Shown here piece by piece: positions 1-9,081 of a DNA stretch of 32,703 nt. The position numbers were made by a program, and so were the translations under genes. Position 1 is the first letter of the stretch, and every line of letters starts with the position of its first letter. This stretch comes from Bacteroidales bacterium (GTDB taxonomy: Bacteria > Bacteroidota > Bacteroidia > Bacteroidales > WCHB1-69): the NCBI GenBank assembly GCA_031285725.1, contig JAITVP010000148.1, forward strand, positions 1-32,703, read 5' to 3'. The notes under the pieces were generated by a model. It saw only the letters and a list, made by a program, of their open reading frames with translations. It had not been told where the DNA came from and searched no databases.

Positions 1-145
1 CAGATTTCAGATTTCTTTTAAATATTTGATAATGTGGCAAATATACAAAAAATATAAATACAAAGCACATACAAGCATTTAAAATATCACCAATGGCTTG
101 TGTACAAAATGATCTCATCTTATGAATATGAAATGAAGATTTTTA

Positions 146-331
146 ATGCGTTTGCCCTGTTCACAACCGGCAAAATGCATTTACAATCCTTATATTTGCA
201 AATGGGAAGGACAAGACGGGTACATTCCGGTAGAAGAGTGCGGCAACTATGCCAGGGAAACAGGTTTTGTTCCTGATCACGAGAAGATCAAAGAGCTAAA
301 CAAACAGATCTGGGGAGATGATGATGAGTAG
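146..331 (+). CDS. small hypothetical protein (61 aa, 4 Cys)
   Basis: Complete ORF with acidic C-terminus; no recognised family. Confidence 0.35.
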   Translation: MRLPCSQPAKCIYNPYICKWEGQDGYIPVEECGNYARETGFVPDHEKIKELNKQIWGDDDE

Positions 332-679
332 CAAATTCCACCATTGGCTATAGGATCGGGTGATTGTGAATACGGTTGGAGGGAGGAAGCAATCTCTTTA
401 AGACGAAAAATGAGCAATAGCATTCCATTGAATAAAATTTTATTTCGCTATAATTCAATTACTTATAAATATAATTTCTTAAAATACAAGAAAACTATTG
501 CATTTCTCATTTTTCTTCTTATTTTTGCGTTATAAAATGTTATTCTAAAAAAGAAAGTAAGATGAAAATTGGAGTGCATTTTTTGTATGAAGTCATTTCC
601 TTCTTAAGGGAAGTTTATCAATATGTACTATTGATCCCAAGATCTGATCGTTTTATCTTTCAAAAAACATTTACAATAG

Positions 680-874
680 AAGAAAATCACGAAAAGAGAG
701 AGTGCCCGAATTTATTTTCACGCCATAACATTCACTGGTTATGTAAAACAAACTTGGCTTTATTTAACCTCCGTCATCATGTGCGCCTGTGACGGATGCG
801 ATAACTCGGTGCTGCCACGGGAAAGAGGTGTTGTGCTCGAATCTAATGCCCTCTCCCTGCTTGAAAGCACCTAA
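680..874 (+). pseudogene. possible lipoprotein-like gene fragment (open frame without a good start codon)
   Basis: Open frame reads ...YVKQTWLYLTSVIMCACDGCDNSVLPRERGVVLESNALSLLEST*; hydrophobic stretch followed by a lipobox-like VIMC; no ATG before the hydrophobic segment. Confidence 0.25.
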
Positions 875-1046
875 GGCTGTGTCAAACCACATATAAACTG
901 TTCGCATGGCATTTGTAGCACGCCGTTTTGAAGTACAAAAGCTCTAAAAAACACATGCCGAATAAACATTTTGCAGAGGTGTGGAGTGTGGAGTGTGGAT
1001 TGCGTGAAAGTTTAAAACCTTTATCAACCTGATAATATTTGACGAA

Positions 1047-1637
1047 ATGAAAAAAATTAAATTTATTATAATGGGTATTCTTTTACCTGTTGGAGTGTTT
1101 GCGCTTATATTTTCTTGCCAAAAAGATGAAAGTAATACGCTTCTAAACGACATTCAATCAATTCCAAAAAATGAAAAAATGGCTATTGCAAGATTAACAG
1201 AAAATAACGAAATAGTACATCTGTTCTTGCAAAAAGATGTACAAGAGTTTTTTTCCAAAGAAAGTTCTGCTGTATATGGCTCTTCTTCCAAAAACATCTC
1301 TAATGCAAGTTTAGTTTTTGTTGAAGTAAAAGACGACAACAAAAATGATAAAGATGCGGAATTATTATACCGAATTTATAATGATGAGAGTAAAGTTACG
1401 GAAACGAGTATAAGCACGGTATTAACTTTGGAAGATGGCATTTACTATGCACAAGTCGGTCGTGGAGCGCAAACGGTTTCTTGTACTACTTCAAACTCAG
1501 CTTGTACACAAGAAGTAAATGGATGTGTTCCTTACGGAACTCTTTGTACTAAATGTGCTAGTGGTGGAATATGTACAAGGACAGTAACAGAGGTTAATGC
1601 AATGGTAATATCTGCAATAATTAGGTCTGCTCATTAA
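1047..1637 (+). CDS. secreted Cys-rich lipoprotein
   Basis: N-terminal signal peptide MKKIKFIIMGILLPVGVFALIFSC (lipobox-like), C-terminal 6-Cys segment SCTTSNSACTQEVNGCVPYGTLCTKCASGGIC. Confidence 0.75.
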   Translation: MKKIKFIIMGILLPVGVFALIFSCQKDESNTLLNDIQSIPKNEKMAIARLTENNEIVHLFLQKDVQEFFSKESSAVYGSSSKNISNASLVFVEVKDDNKNDKDAELLYRIYNDESKVTETSISTVLTLEDGIYYAQVGRGAQTVSCTTSNSACTQEVNGCVPYGTLCTKCASGGICTRTVTEVNAMVISAIIRSAH

Positions 1638-1647
1638 TCTTGTGATT

Positions 1648-1687
1648 AAAATCAAGAGACTTTGGCTTTTCGCCTCTTGATTTTTTT
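1648..1687 (+). terminator. Rho-independent-type terminator between lipoprotein and TlpA-like gene
   Basis: AAATCAAGAG ... CTCTTGATTT stem followed by a T-run. Confidence 0.7.
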
Positions 1688-1699
1688 ATTCTAAAATAC

Positions 1700-2920
1700 A
1701 TGAAAAAAACATTTTTATTCTCAATAGTTTTTATTTTTGGACAAACGCTTTTTGCTCAAATTAATCTTGATACGATTTGGCAAAATTTTGTAGTGGATAA
1801 TTATAAAAAATATGACAACTACACAGCCGAGATTGTTGTAAATTCAACAGTTCGCGGAAAGCATACAAAAGACGGAGTAATTGATACCATATATTGTACT
1901 ATAGACACAATTTTGATTTATCATGAGAATAATAAATTTGTAGGCGTGCATAGTAAAAATTCAATTTCATATACTGAAAATGACACCAATACAACTATAA
2001 ACTTTGCAAGAAAATTTATAGCAATCAACTCTTTGCAAGATGATTGGGGAGGGTATTTTAATGATATCAGTATTCGTTGGGAAACACATTTTTATACTTC
2101 AATAATAGGGTATCCTAAGTTTTTTAAAAAGATTGATAAGATTTCAGATATTGACGATTATTTTGTATTTGAATGTGTTGATTCTTCCTTGAATATAAAT
2201 GATATTCGAATGTACGAAAATGTAAACATGTATGTAAATAAAAATAATTATTTATTGGAAAAAATAACTACAAAACGTCAAAATAATACAATGGCCGAAT
2301 TGGGTTTGGGAACCATAGAATGTGAAATAATAATCAATTATTTGGAATTTGACCAACCAAATTCTATTTACAAAACAAGATTTAACACCGATTCATATTA
2401 CGATTTTCGTGTTGTGAAAAACGATAACCCGTATGAGGCAATATTTGACAAAAGCGAGCAAGAAAAGGCAAAATTTGAAAAATCAAAAGTTACTTTAAAC
2501 AAAAAACTCCTTGATTGCGAAATAGTTAGTTTTGAAGATGATTTTATAAAACTGAATGATATAAGTGGTTGGATTTTGTTTGATATCTGGAGTCAAACCT
2601 GTATTCCATGTTTTGATATGATGAAAGAGATTGATTTAAATAGACAGGAATTTGAAAAACGTGATATTACAATTGTTTCATTAAACTCTTATGAACAGCC
2701 AAGTGATTATTTAAAAGCGTTTTGTGAAAAGATGAAAGTTGATATTTCCGACCTTTATTTTTTTAAAAATCCCAAGGATATAACAACTTTCAAAAAACAA
2801 ATTAGAATTTTCCCGTCTATTTTCCTTATTTCGCCTGACAAAAAAGTCGTTTGGCAAACAGCTGGGAAAAAATCTGTAACCGAATTATTACAAGAGATTG
2901 ATAAATTTATAAAAAAGTAA
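1700..2920 (+). CDS. TlpA-like thioredoxin-fold protein (secreted)
   Basis: Signal peptide, C-terminal redoxin motif WSQTCIPCFDMMKEI (CxxC). Confidence 0.75.
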   Translation: MKKTFLFSIVFIFGQTLFAQINLDTIWQNFVVDNYKKYDNYTAEIVVNSTVRGKHTKDGVIDTIYCTIDTILIYHENNKFVGVHSKNSISYTENDTNTTINFARKFIAINSLQDDWGGYFNDISIRWETHFYTSIIGYPKFFKKIDKISDIDDYFVFECVDSSLNINDIRMYENVNMYVNKNNYLLEKITTKRQNNTMAELGLGTIECEIIINYLEFDQPNSIYKTRFNTDSYYDFRVVKNDNPYEAIFDKSEQEKAKFEKSKVTLNKKLLDCEIVSFEDDFIKLNDISGWILFDIWSQTCIPCFDMMKEIDLNRQEFEKRDITIVSLNSYEQPSDYLKAFCEKMKVDISDLYFFKNPKDITTFKKQIRIFPSIFLISPDKKVVWQTAGKKSVTELLQEIDKFIKK

Positions 2921-2926
2921 AAAGTG

Positions 2927-3310
2927 ATGAAAAAAGCATATATTCTATTTGTAGCCAGTATTTTAATTTTTTCTTGTGGGCGAAAAAATCAGTCGCAAAG
3001 TGCCGTGATAGAGTTTGAAAATACCGAATTTAATATCGGAAAAATTCGCCAAGGCGAAACATCCGAATGTTATTTTGTGGCAAAGAATACAGGTGGAAGT
3101 ACGCTCGTTTTCGACCAAATAATCCCTAACTGTGATTGCACTTTGCTAACAAACAATAATATTGAGATTCCTGCAGGAAAAACTGATACTTTGCGGTTTA
3201 TTATGGATACAGAGGGCAAAGATTTAGGCAAATTTGAGAGTGATATTCTCATTATAACAAATACAATTCCAGATTTCCATAAGTTAAGAATCATTGCGGA
3301 AATTGAATAA
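2927..3310 (+). CDS. DUF1573-type lipoprotein
   Basis: Signal peptide with lipobox ILIFSC; FNIGKIRQGETSECYFVAKNTGGSTLVFDQIIPNCDCT pattern typical of DUF1573. Confidence 0.75.
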   Translation: MKKAYILFVASILIFSCGRKNQSQSAVIEFENTEFNIGKIRQGETSECYFVAKNTGGSTLVFDQIIPNCDCTLLTNNNIEIPAGKTDTLRFIMDTEGKDLGKFESDILIITNTIPDFHKLRIIAEIE

Positions 3311-4438
3311 AGGCATTGAATTTAGAGCTTTGTGTGCTCCTATTTTCTCCGCCGCTTTCTCCGAAGCACCACCATTACCCAAAATCTCCCGCAATTTCCT
3401 GTAATCATCTTCCATCTGATTCATAACTTCTTGATTATGCAAAATACGGTCTAACTCTTCCTGCAATCGTTTTTCATTGAAATTATATTGAATTAACTCA
3501 TTGAATATTTGTTTATTAAGAATAAGATTAGAGAGGGAGATGTAGTTTATGCCTTTCACCAAGTGCCGTGCGATGAAGTAGGAGATTGGATTTCCCTTAT
3601 AGCAAACGATCTGAGGGACGTTCATCAGGGAGGCTTCGAGGGAGGCGGTTCCGGAAGTAACGATCGCAGTGCGGGCGTTCATCAGTAGCGGGTAGATACC
3701 GCCGTCCACGAGCGGAATGTCGGTGGTAATGTCGGTGTACAGCGTGCGGGATTGCCATTTCACCGCCGAGATTACAAATTGATAATCAGGGAAAAGTGGC
3801 TTCATCTTCACCATTGTGGGAAGCATGGTCTTGACCTCCTGCTTCCGACTGCCGGGCAAAATGGCAATGATAGGACGGTTATCCAACCCATGGATTTTGC
3901 GAAAATTTTTCACCTCATCGCTTTCTCGGTCAAAAGTTTGGATCTCATCCAGCAACGGATTGCCGACATAGTGAACCGGATAGTCATATTGCTGATAGAA
4001 AGCCTCTTCGAAAGGCAGGATCACGAGCATCTCATCCACATGCTTCTTGATGTTTTTCACTCGTCCTTTCTTCCACGCCCAAACTTGCGGCGAGATATAG
4101 TAATAGACCGTAATGCCGTGTTGATGGGCATATTTTGCAATACGCAGATTAAAACCAGGGTAGTCCACCAAGATAATTGCATCGGGTTTGAACCACTCAA
4201 TTTGGGAGATACAGGTTTTAAAGTTATCCAAGATCGTCGGGAGATGGGTAAATACTTCCCAAAAACCCATGAATGCCAGCTCTTTGTAATGCTTTAAGAT
4301 TTTACATCCGGCTTTTTCCATACGGTCACCACCCCAGCCTTGGAATTGGGAGTCAGGAACTGTTTTTTTCATGGCGGTGATCAGATTGCCTGCGTGCACG
4401 TCGCCAGAGGCTTCGCCAGAGATGATGAAATATTTCAT
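3284..4438 (-). CDS. lpxB: lipid-A-disaccharide synthase
   Basis: MKYFIISGEASGDVHAG N-terminus and full-length similarity to LpxB; 384 aa. Confidence 0.95.
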   Translation of the reverse strand: MKYFIISGEASGDVHAGNLITAMKKTVPDSQFQGWGGDRMEKAGCKILKHYKELAFMGFWEVFTHLPTILDNFKTCISQIEWFKPDAIILVDYPGFNLRIAKYAHQHGITVYYYISPQVWAWKKGRVKNIKKHVDEMLVILPFEEAFYQQYDYPVHYVGNPLLDEIQTFDRESDEVKNFRKIHGLDNRPIIAILPGSRKQEVKTMLPTMVKMKPLFPDYQFVISAVKWQSRTLYTDITTDIPLVDGGIYPLLMNARTAIVTSGTASLEASLMNVPQIVCYKGNPISYFIARHLVKGINYISLSNLILNKQIFNELIQYNFNEKRLQEELDRILHNQEVMNQMEDDYRKLREILGNGGASEKAAEKIGAHKALNSMPLFNFRNDS

Positions 4439-4458
4439 GGGATGGGATTTGATAATGG

Positions 4459-4533
4459 CAACGCAGATTTAGCCGATGAGGCGGATTAACACGGATAAAA
4501 AATAAATCCGTCTTATCCGTTAAATCCGTGTTC
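4459..4533. repeat. intergenic palindromic repeat unit (interspersed-repeat type)
   Basis: AACACGGAT (4488-4496) / ATCCGTGTT (4524-4532) inverted repeat embedded in repeated (A)ATCCG-type motifs. Confidence 0.6.
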
Positions 4534-4547
4534 CCATCATACAGTTG

Positions 4548-6224
4548 CTATTTTATCATTTTTTTATATCGAATCCTCTTCGGTCCTTCATTTCCCAGCC
4601 GTTTTCGCTTGTTTTCCTCATATTCAGAGTAGGTTCCCTCAAAGAAATAGACTTGCGAATCCCCCTCAAAGGCCAAAATGTGGGTGCAGATCCGATCCAA
4701 AAACCAACGGTCGTGGGAGATCACCACGGCACAGCCGGCAAAGTGGTCCAAGCCTTCCTCTAATGCCCGCAATGTGTTGACATCGATGTCGTTGGTTGGC
4801 TCATCAAGGAGAAGGACGTTGGCTTCTGATTTCAGAGTCAGCGCCAAGTGCAGTCGATTGCGTTCTCCGCCGGAGAGCACGCCAGCTTTCTTGCTCTGGT
4901 CGGTGCCGCTAAAATTGAACCGGGAAACATACGCTCGGGAGTTGATCAGCCGGTTGCCCAACATGATCTGTTCGTTGCCCTCTGAGATCACCTCCCACAC
5001 GGTCTTTTCGGGATTGATATGGCTATGTTGCTGATCCACATAGCCTAATTTCACTGTATCGCCTACAATGAAATCGCCTTTGTCGGGTTTTTCCAGTTCC
5101 ATAATCATGCGGAACAAGGTACTCTTTCCGGCACCATTCGGCCCGATGACACCCACAATACCATTCGGGGGCAGATTGAAATTCAAATCTTCAAATAGCA
5201 AATTATCGCCAAATGCCTTGGAGACGTGTACCGCCTCAATCACGTTGTTACCCAACCGAGGCCCATTCGGTATGAATATCTGCAAGGTCTCTTCTTTTTG
5301 CTTTACATCCTCGTTCAACAATTTATCGTACGCATTCAACCGCGCTTTGGACTTTGCATGCCGCGCTTTCGGCGCCATCCTCACCCACTCCAACTCCCGT
5401 TCCAGAGTCTTCATCCGTTTGGACTCCTGCTTCTCCTCCATCATCAGGCGGTTGCTTTTCTGTTCCAGCCACGAGCTGTAGTTGCCTTGCCATGGGATAC
5501 CTTCGCCGCGGTCGAGTTCAAAAATCCAACCGGCCACATGATCCAAAAAATAGCGATCGTGGGTCACGGCGATGACCGTTCCCTTATATTGTTGCAAGTG
5601 CATCTCCAGCCACTGCACAGACTCGGCATCCAGATGGTTAGTCGGTTCGTCCAATAACAAGATGTCTGATTCGGAAAGGAGCAGTCGGCAAAGCGCTACC
5701 CGGCGGCGTTCGCCGCCGGAAAGGTTCTTGATTGGCGTGTCGCCTTCGGGACAACGCAAGGCTCCCATTGCCCGTTCCAGTTTGGAATCCAACTCCCACG
5801 CATCGTGTTGTTCGATCAGTTCCGTCAATTCCCCTTGCCGTTCAATCAGCTTGTTCATCTCCTCGTCATCCATCGGTTCCATGAATTTCATGTTTACCGC
5901 TTCATACTCCGCCAAAATATCAACTACATTCTGCACGCTCTGCATCACTACTTCCTTCACAGTGAGGTTGTCGTCCAATTCGGGTTCCTGCGGGAGGTAG
6001 CCCACACTGTAGCCCGGCGAGAAAGCCACCTCACCCAGGTACGACTTATCCAGCCCCGCGATGATTTTCAATAACGAAGATTTTCCAGAGCCGTTCAATC
6101 CCAACACGCCGATCTTGGCACCGTAGAAAAAAGATAAATAAATGTTCTTTAATACTTGTTTTTGAGGAGGGTAAATTTTGCTCACATTGACCATCGAAAA
6201 AATGATCTTCTTGTCGTCTGCCAT
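4548..6224 (-). CDS. ettA: ABC-F ATPase, energy-dependent translational throttle protein EttA
   Basis: Two ABC cassettes (GLNGSGKSS, LSGGERRR; GPNGAGKST, LSGGERNR), 558 aa. Confidence 0.92.
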   Translation of the reverse strand: MADDKKIIFSMVNVSKIYPPQKQVLKNIYLSFFYGAKIGVLGLNGSGKSSLLKIIAGLDKSYLGEVAFSPGYSVGYLPQEPELDDNLTVKEVVMQSVQNVVDILAEYEAVNMKFMEPMDDEEMNKLIERQGELTELIEQHDAWELDSKLERAMGALRCPEGDTPIKNLSGGERRRVALCRLLLSESDILLLDEPTNHLDAESVQWLEMHLQQYKGTVIAVTHDRYFLDHVAGWIFELDRGEGIPWQGNYSSWLEQKSNRLMMEEKQESKRMKTLERELEWVRMAPKARHAKSKARLNAYDKLLNEDVKQKEETLQIFIPNGPRLGNNVIEAVHVSKAFGDNLLFEDLNFNLPPNGIVGVIGPNGAGKSTLFRMIMELEKPDKGDFIVGDTVKLGYVDQQHSHINPEKTVWEVISEGNEQIMLGNRLINSRAYVSRFNFSGTDQSKKAGVLSGGERNRLHLALTLKSEANVLLLDEPTNDIDVNTLRALEEGLDHFAGCAVVISHDRWFLDRICTHILAFEGDSQVYFFEGTYSEYEENKRKRLGNEGPKRIRYKKMIK

Positions 6225-6241
6225 ATGTTATGATTTTGGGG

Positions 6242-6249
6242 CAAAGATA
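6242..6249 (-). promoter_or_regulatory. Bacteroidota -7 element TATCTTTG upstream of ettA
   Basis: Match to TAnnTTTG 18 nt upstream of the ettA ATG. Confidence 0.5.
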
Positions 6250-6298
6250 CGGATTAGTTTACAAAGTAGATGGGTTGACGCAGAAATCCGTCTACTCG

Positions 6299-7048
6299 TT
6301 ACTTCTTCGTTGTCTGATTTGCTACCTCCTCCATCAGTTTTTTCAATGTCTCTTCGTCGGTAAGGAAATAGTCTTTTAACACGTTGAAATTTTCATCCAG
6401 TTCAAAGATGTAGGGGATTCCGGTGGGAAGATTCAGTGAAACGATATCTTCATCGGAGATATTTTTCAAGTATTTGATGATACCGCGGAGGCTGTTACCG
6501 TGGGCGGTGACCAATACTTCCCGGTGCTCTTTCAATTTTGCGGTGATGTCGTTTTGCCAAAGCGGGATAATGCGACCCACGGTGTCTTTCAACGCTTCGG
6601 TGCCCGGTTGCGAACCCTCTTCGGTAAGTCCTTGGTAGCGGGGATCGTGGTTGGGATGCCGCAGGTCATCGATGGGGATCGCAGGTGGACGCACATCGTA
6701 ACTTCTGCGCCACAATTGCACTTGTTCCGCACCGAATTTTTCCACCATTTCGGTCTTATTCATCCCTTGCAGATTGCCATAATGTTTCTCGTTCAACCGC
6801 CACGTTTTCTCTTCGGGAATCCATAATAGCCCCATCTCTTCCAAGATAAAGTTATTGGTGCGGATCGCCCGGGTCAATAAAGAAGTGAAGGAGTATCTGA
6901 AATTGAAACCGGCCTCTTTCAGGGATTTGCCAGCTTCGCAGGCTTCGCGCACGCCACGGGTGGTGAGGTCAACATCTGTCCAACCGGTGAATAGGTTCAA
7001 TTCGTTCCATTCGCTTTGTCCGTGTCTAACTAATACTAATTTGTACAT
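6299..7048 (-). CDS. gpmA: 2,3-bisphosphoglycerate-dependent phosphoglycerate mutase
   Basis: LVLVRHGQSEWN motif, VTAHGNSLRG; 249 aa. Confidence 0.95.
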   Translation of the reverse strand: MYKLVLVRHGQSEWNELNLFTGWTDVDLTTRGVREACEAGKSLKEAGFNFRYSFTSLLTRAIRTNNFILEEMGLLWIPEEKTWRLNEKHYGNLQGMNKTEMVEKFGAEQVQLWRRSYDVRPPAIPIDDLRHPNHDPRYQGLTEEGSQPGTEALKDTVGRIIPLWQNDITAKLKEHREVLVTAHGNSLRGIIKYLKNISDEDIVSLNLPTGIPYIFELDENFNVLKDYFLTDEETLKKLMEEVANQTTKK

Positions 7049-7050
7049 GG

Positions 7051-7395
7051 TTATATTTTATTATTTTTATCGGGAAAAATGACGGTAGGTTTGAAGGTTT
7101 TCGCTTCTTCGAAATCCATGCTGGCGTAGGAGATCACAACCACTTGGTCGCCCACGACCACTTTGCGGGCGGCAGGACCATTCAAGCAAATCACGCCCGA
7201 ATCTCTTTGTCCTTTGATCACATACGTCTCAAACCGTTCCCCGTTGTTAATATTCAAAACCTGAACTTTCTCGTTTTCAATCAGATTGGCCGCCTCCATC
7301 AACATCTCATCAATCGTGATGCTGCCCACGTAATACAAGTTGGCCTCGGTAACGGTGACAATGTGTATTTTGGATTTTAAAACATCAATTCGCAT
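7051..7395 (-). CDS. panD: aspartate 1-decarboxylase proenzyme
   Basis: YVGSITID self-cleavage site, GPAAR motif; 114 aa. Confidence 0.95.
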   Translation of the reverse strand: MRIDVLKSKIHIVTVTEANLYYVGSITIDEMLMEAANLIENEKVQVLNINNGERFETYVIKGQRDSGVICLNGPAARKVVVGDQVVVISYASMDFEEAKTFKPTVIFPDKNNKI

Positions 7396-7405
7396 ACCTT
7401 AGTTC

Positions 7406-8251
7406 TTATTTATATCTAATATTATCTATTAATCGTATTTCATTGATATATAGCGCTATACATCCAAACACACCTTCGTGTTCGTCCAAACTCTCCACGG
7501 GTTGCAACGTGGTGGCATCTACGATCTCTAAATAATCTAACCGAAATTCGGTGATATTGTTTATTTCCCGCATCACAAATTCTCTGATATTCTGAACGGT
7601 AAGAGGTTGGATTTGCGTGGAAGCATTCAAAATGCGGAAAATTTCGCCGGCGAGGACAAACTGTTCGGGCGACAACCGTTTGTTGCGGGAACTCATTGCC
7701 AATCCATGTTTTTCGCGCACCGTAGGACAATCCACAATCTGAATTTCCATATTGAGGTCTTTCACCAATTGCCGGATGATTGTCAACTGTTGAAAATCTT
7801 TCTCGCCAAAATAGGCTTTGTCGGGATGGATCCAATCGAAGAGCCGTTTCACAATAGTGGCCACGCCATTGAAATGGCCGGGGCGGCTTGCTCCCTCCAT
7901 CACCGTTTCCAACGTGCCAAAATTATATTGCTCGGTGGGTGGTTCGGGGTAAATCTCTTCGTTGGACGGTGTAAACACAATATCCACAAACCCTTCAACC
8001 ATCTGGATATCCTTCTCCGGTGTTCGAGGATAGTTTGCCAAATCAGCGGGATTGTTAAATTGTGCGGGGTTGACGAAAATGGAGCAAACCACCACTTCCG
8101 TCTCATCGTGCGCTTTTTTGATGAGGGAGAGATGACCGTCGTGCAATGCTCCCATCGTGGGCACAAAGCCAATGGATTTCCCGTTACTTTTTATTCTAAA
8201 CAAGACATCTTTTAGTTCTTCAACAGTATTAATCGTCAGTACTCCAGCCAT
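7406..8251 (-). CDS. panC: pantothenate synthetase
   Basis: GFVPTMGALHDGHLSL, FVNPAQF, YFGEKDFQQL. Confidence 0.95.
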   Translation of the reverse strand: MAGVLTINTVEELKDVLFRIKSNGKSIGFVPTMGALHDGHLSLIKKAHDETEVVVCSIFVNPAQFNNPADLANYPRTPEKDIQMVEGFVDIVFTPSNEEIYPEPPTEQYNFGTLETVMEGASRPGHFNGVATIVKRLFDWIHPDKAYFGEKDFQQLTIIRQLVKDLNMEIQIVDCPTVREKHGLAMSSRNKRLSPEQFVLAGEIFRILNASTQIQPLTVQNIREFVMREINNITEFRLDYLEIVDATTLQPVESLDEHEGVFGCIALYINEIRLIDNIRYK

Positions 8252-8266
8252 GTAAGTGTGTTACTT

Positions 8267-8797
8267 TTATTTTATGCTTTTTAAAATATTCAAAATACTC
8301 TGTTCCGATGTTCCCTGAGGCACTTCTACGATCCGCCCAATCTCCTTGCCATCCAGCAAAAAGATAAAAGTGGGCACAAACTCAATGTTCACTTCGGAAA
8401 TATCAAGCTCCCCGGCTTTTTTTTCGCGGTCGCAACCTATATAAACCACCTCTGTTTTCTGCAACAATAAAGATTGCTCCATGATTTTCAAGAAATGGGG
8501 AAGTTGCTCTTTGGAATCTCCACACCACGCTCCGAAATAGACATCAATGGAAAGTTCAGCGGCATCAACCGGCAAGTTGTCTATTGCCTTTACCAATTTC
8601 GTATCAACTTCATAATCAGTATAATGTTCTTCCATTTCAGCATAATATTTTCCGGTAGCGATATCCTTCCAAGAACAGATTCCGATCGGGACATCATATC
8701 CTTTCTCCTCATCCATCACCCATTGAATCGACTGTGCATTCAACTCCGTGATCATAAAGCAAAGGGTAATACTGCAAAACAGAATTATTATTCTCAT
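8267..8797 (-). CDS. thioredoxin-family protein with CxxS-type site
   Basis: Signal peptide; FGAWCGDSKEQLPHFLKIM. Confidence 0.75.
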   Translation of the reverse strand: MRIIILFCSITLCFMITELNAQSIQWVMDEEKGYDVPIGICSWKDIATGKYYAEMEEHYTDYEVDTKLVKAIDNLPVDAAELSIDVYFGAWCGDSKEQLPHFLKIMEQSLLLQKTEVVYIGCDREKKAGELDISEVNIEFVPTFIFLLDGKEIGRIVEVPQGTSEQSILNILKSIK

Positions 8798-8816
8798 CCT
8801 TTAAAAAATTGGCGCG

Positions 8817-8824
8817 CAAAGGTA
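8817..8824 (-). promoter_or_regulatory. candidate Bacteroidota -7 element TACCTTTG
   Basis: TAnnTTTG match upstream of the thioredoxin-panC-panD-gpmA run. Confidence 0.45.
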
Positions 8825-9081
8825 ACATTTTTTGGGAGAAGAGGGATAGAGGGAAAGTCGAGCATCCAGGGCTAAATCATTAAAAAAGCGTAATTTTTCA
8901 TCAAAAATAATTTTACAACTTCTTTTCAATCCATGTTTTGTATTGATATTATTTATATATTTTCCTTGTAATCAATAAAGTATAATGCTATAAACGAATT
9001 ATTTTCCTCGTATTTTTCCAACGATGGATTATACCTACTGATCAATCAAGATATGTATAAATCTTGTTCGCAGGAATACTC

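Noticed and set aside
344-792. ORFs of 63 and 76 aa
   Set aside because: AT-rich, no signal or motif, overlap another open frame; not supported as genes
875-900. GGCTGTGTCAAACC resembling an IS terminus
   Set aside because: Only a short match to a remembered type of IS end; no partner inverted repeat found nearby
3752-4297. 181-aa plus-strand ORF
   Set aside because: Antisense shadow of lpxB; no recognisable protein features
7607-8215. 202-aa plus-strand ORF opposite panC
   Set aside because: Antisense shadow ORF
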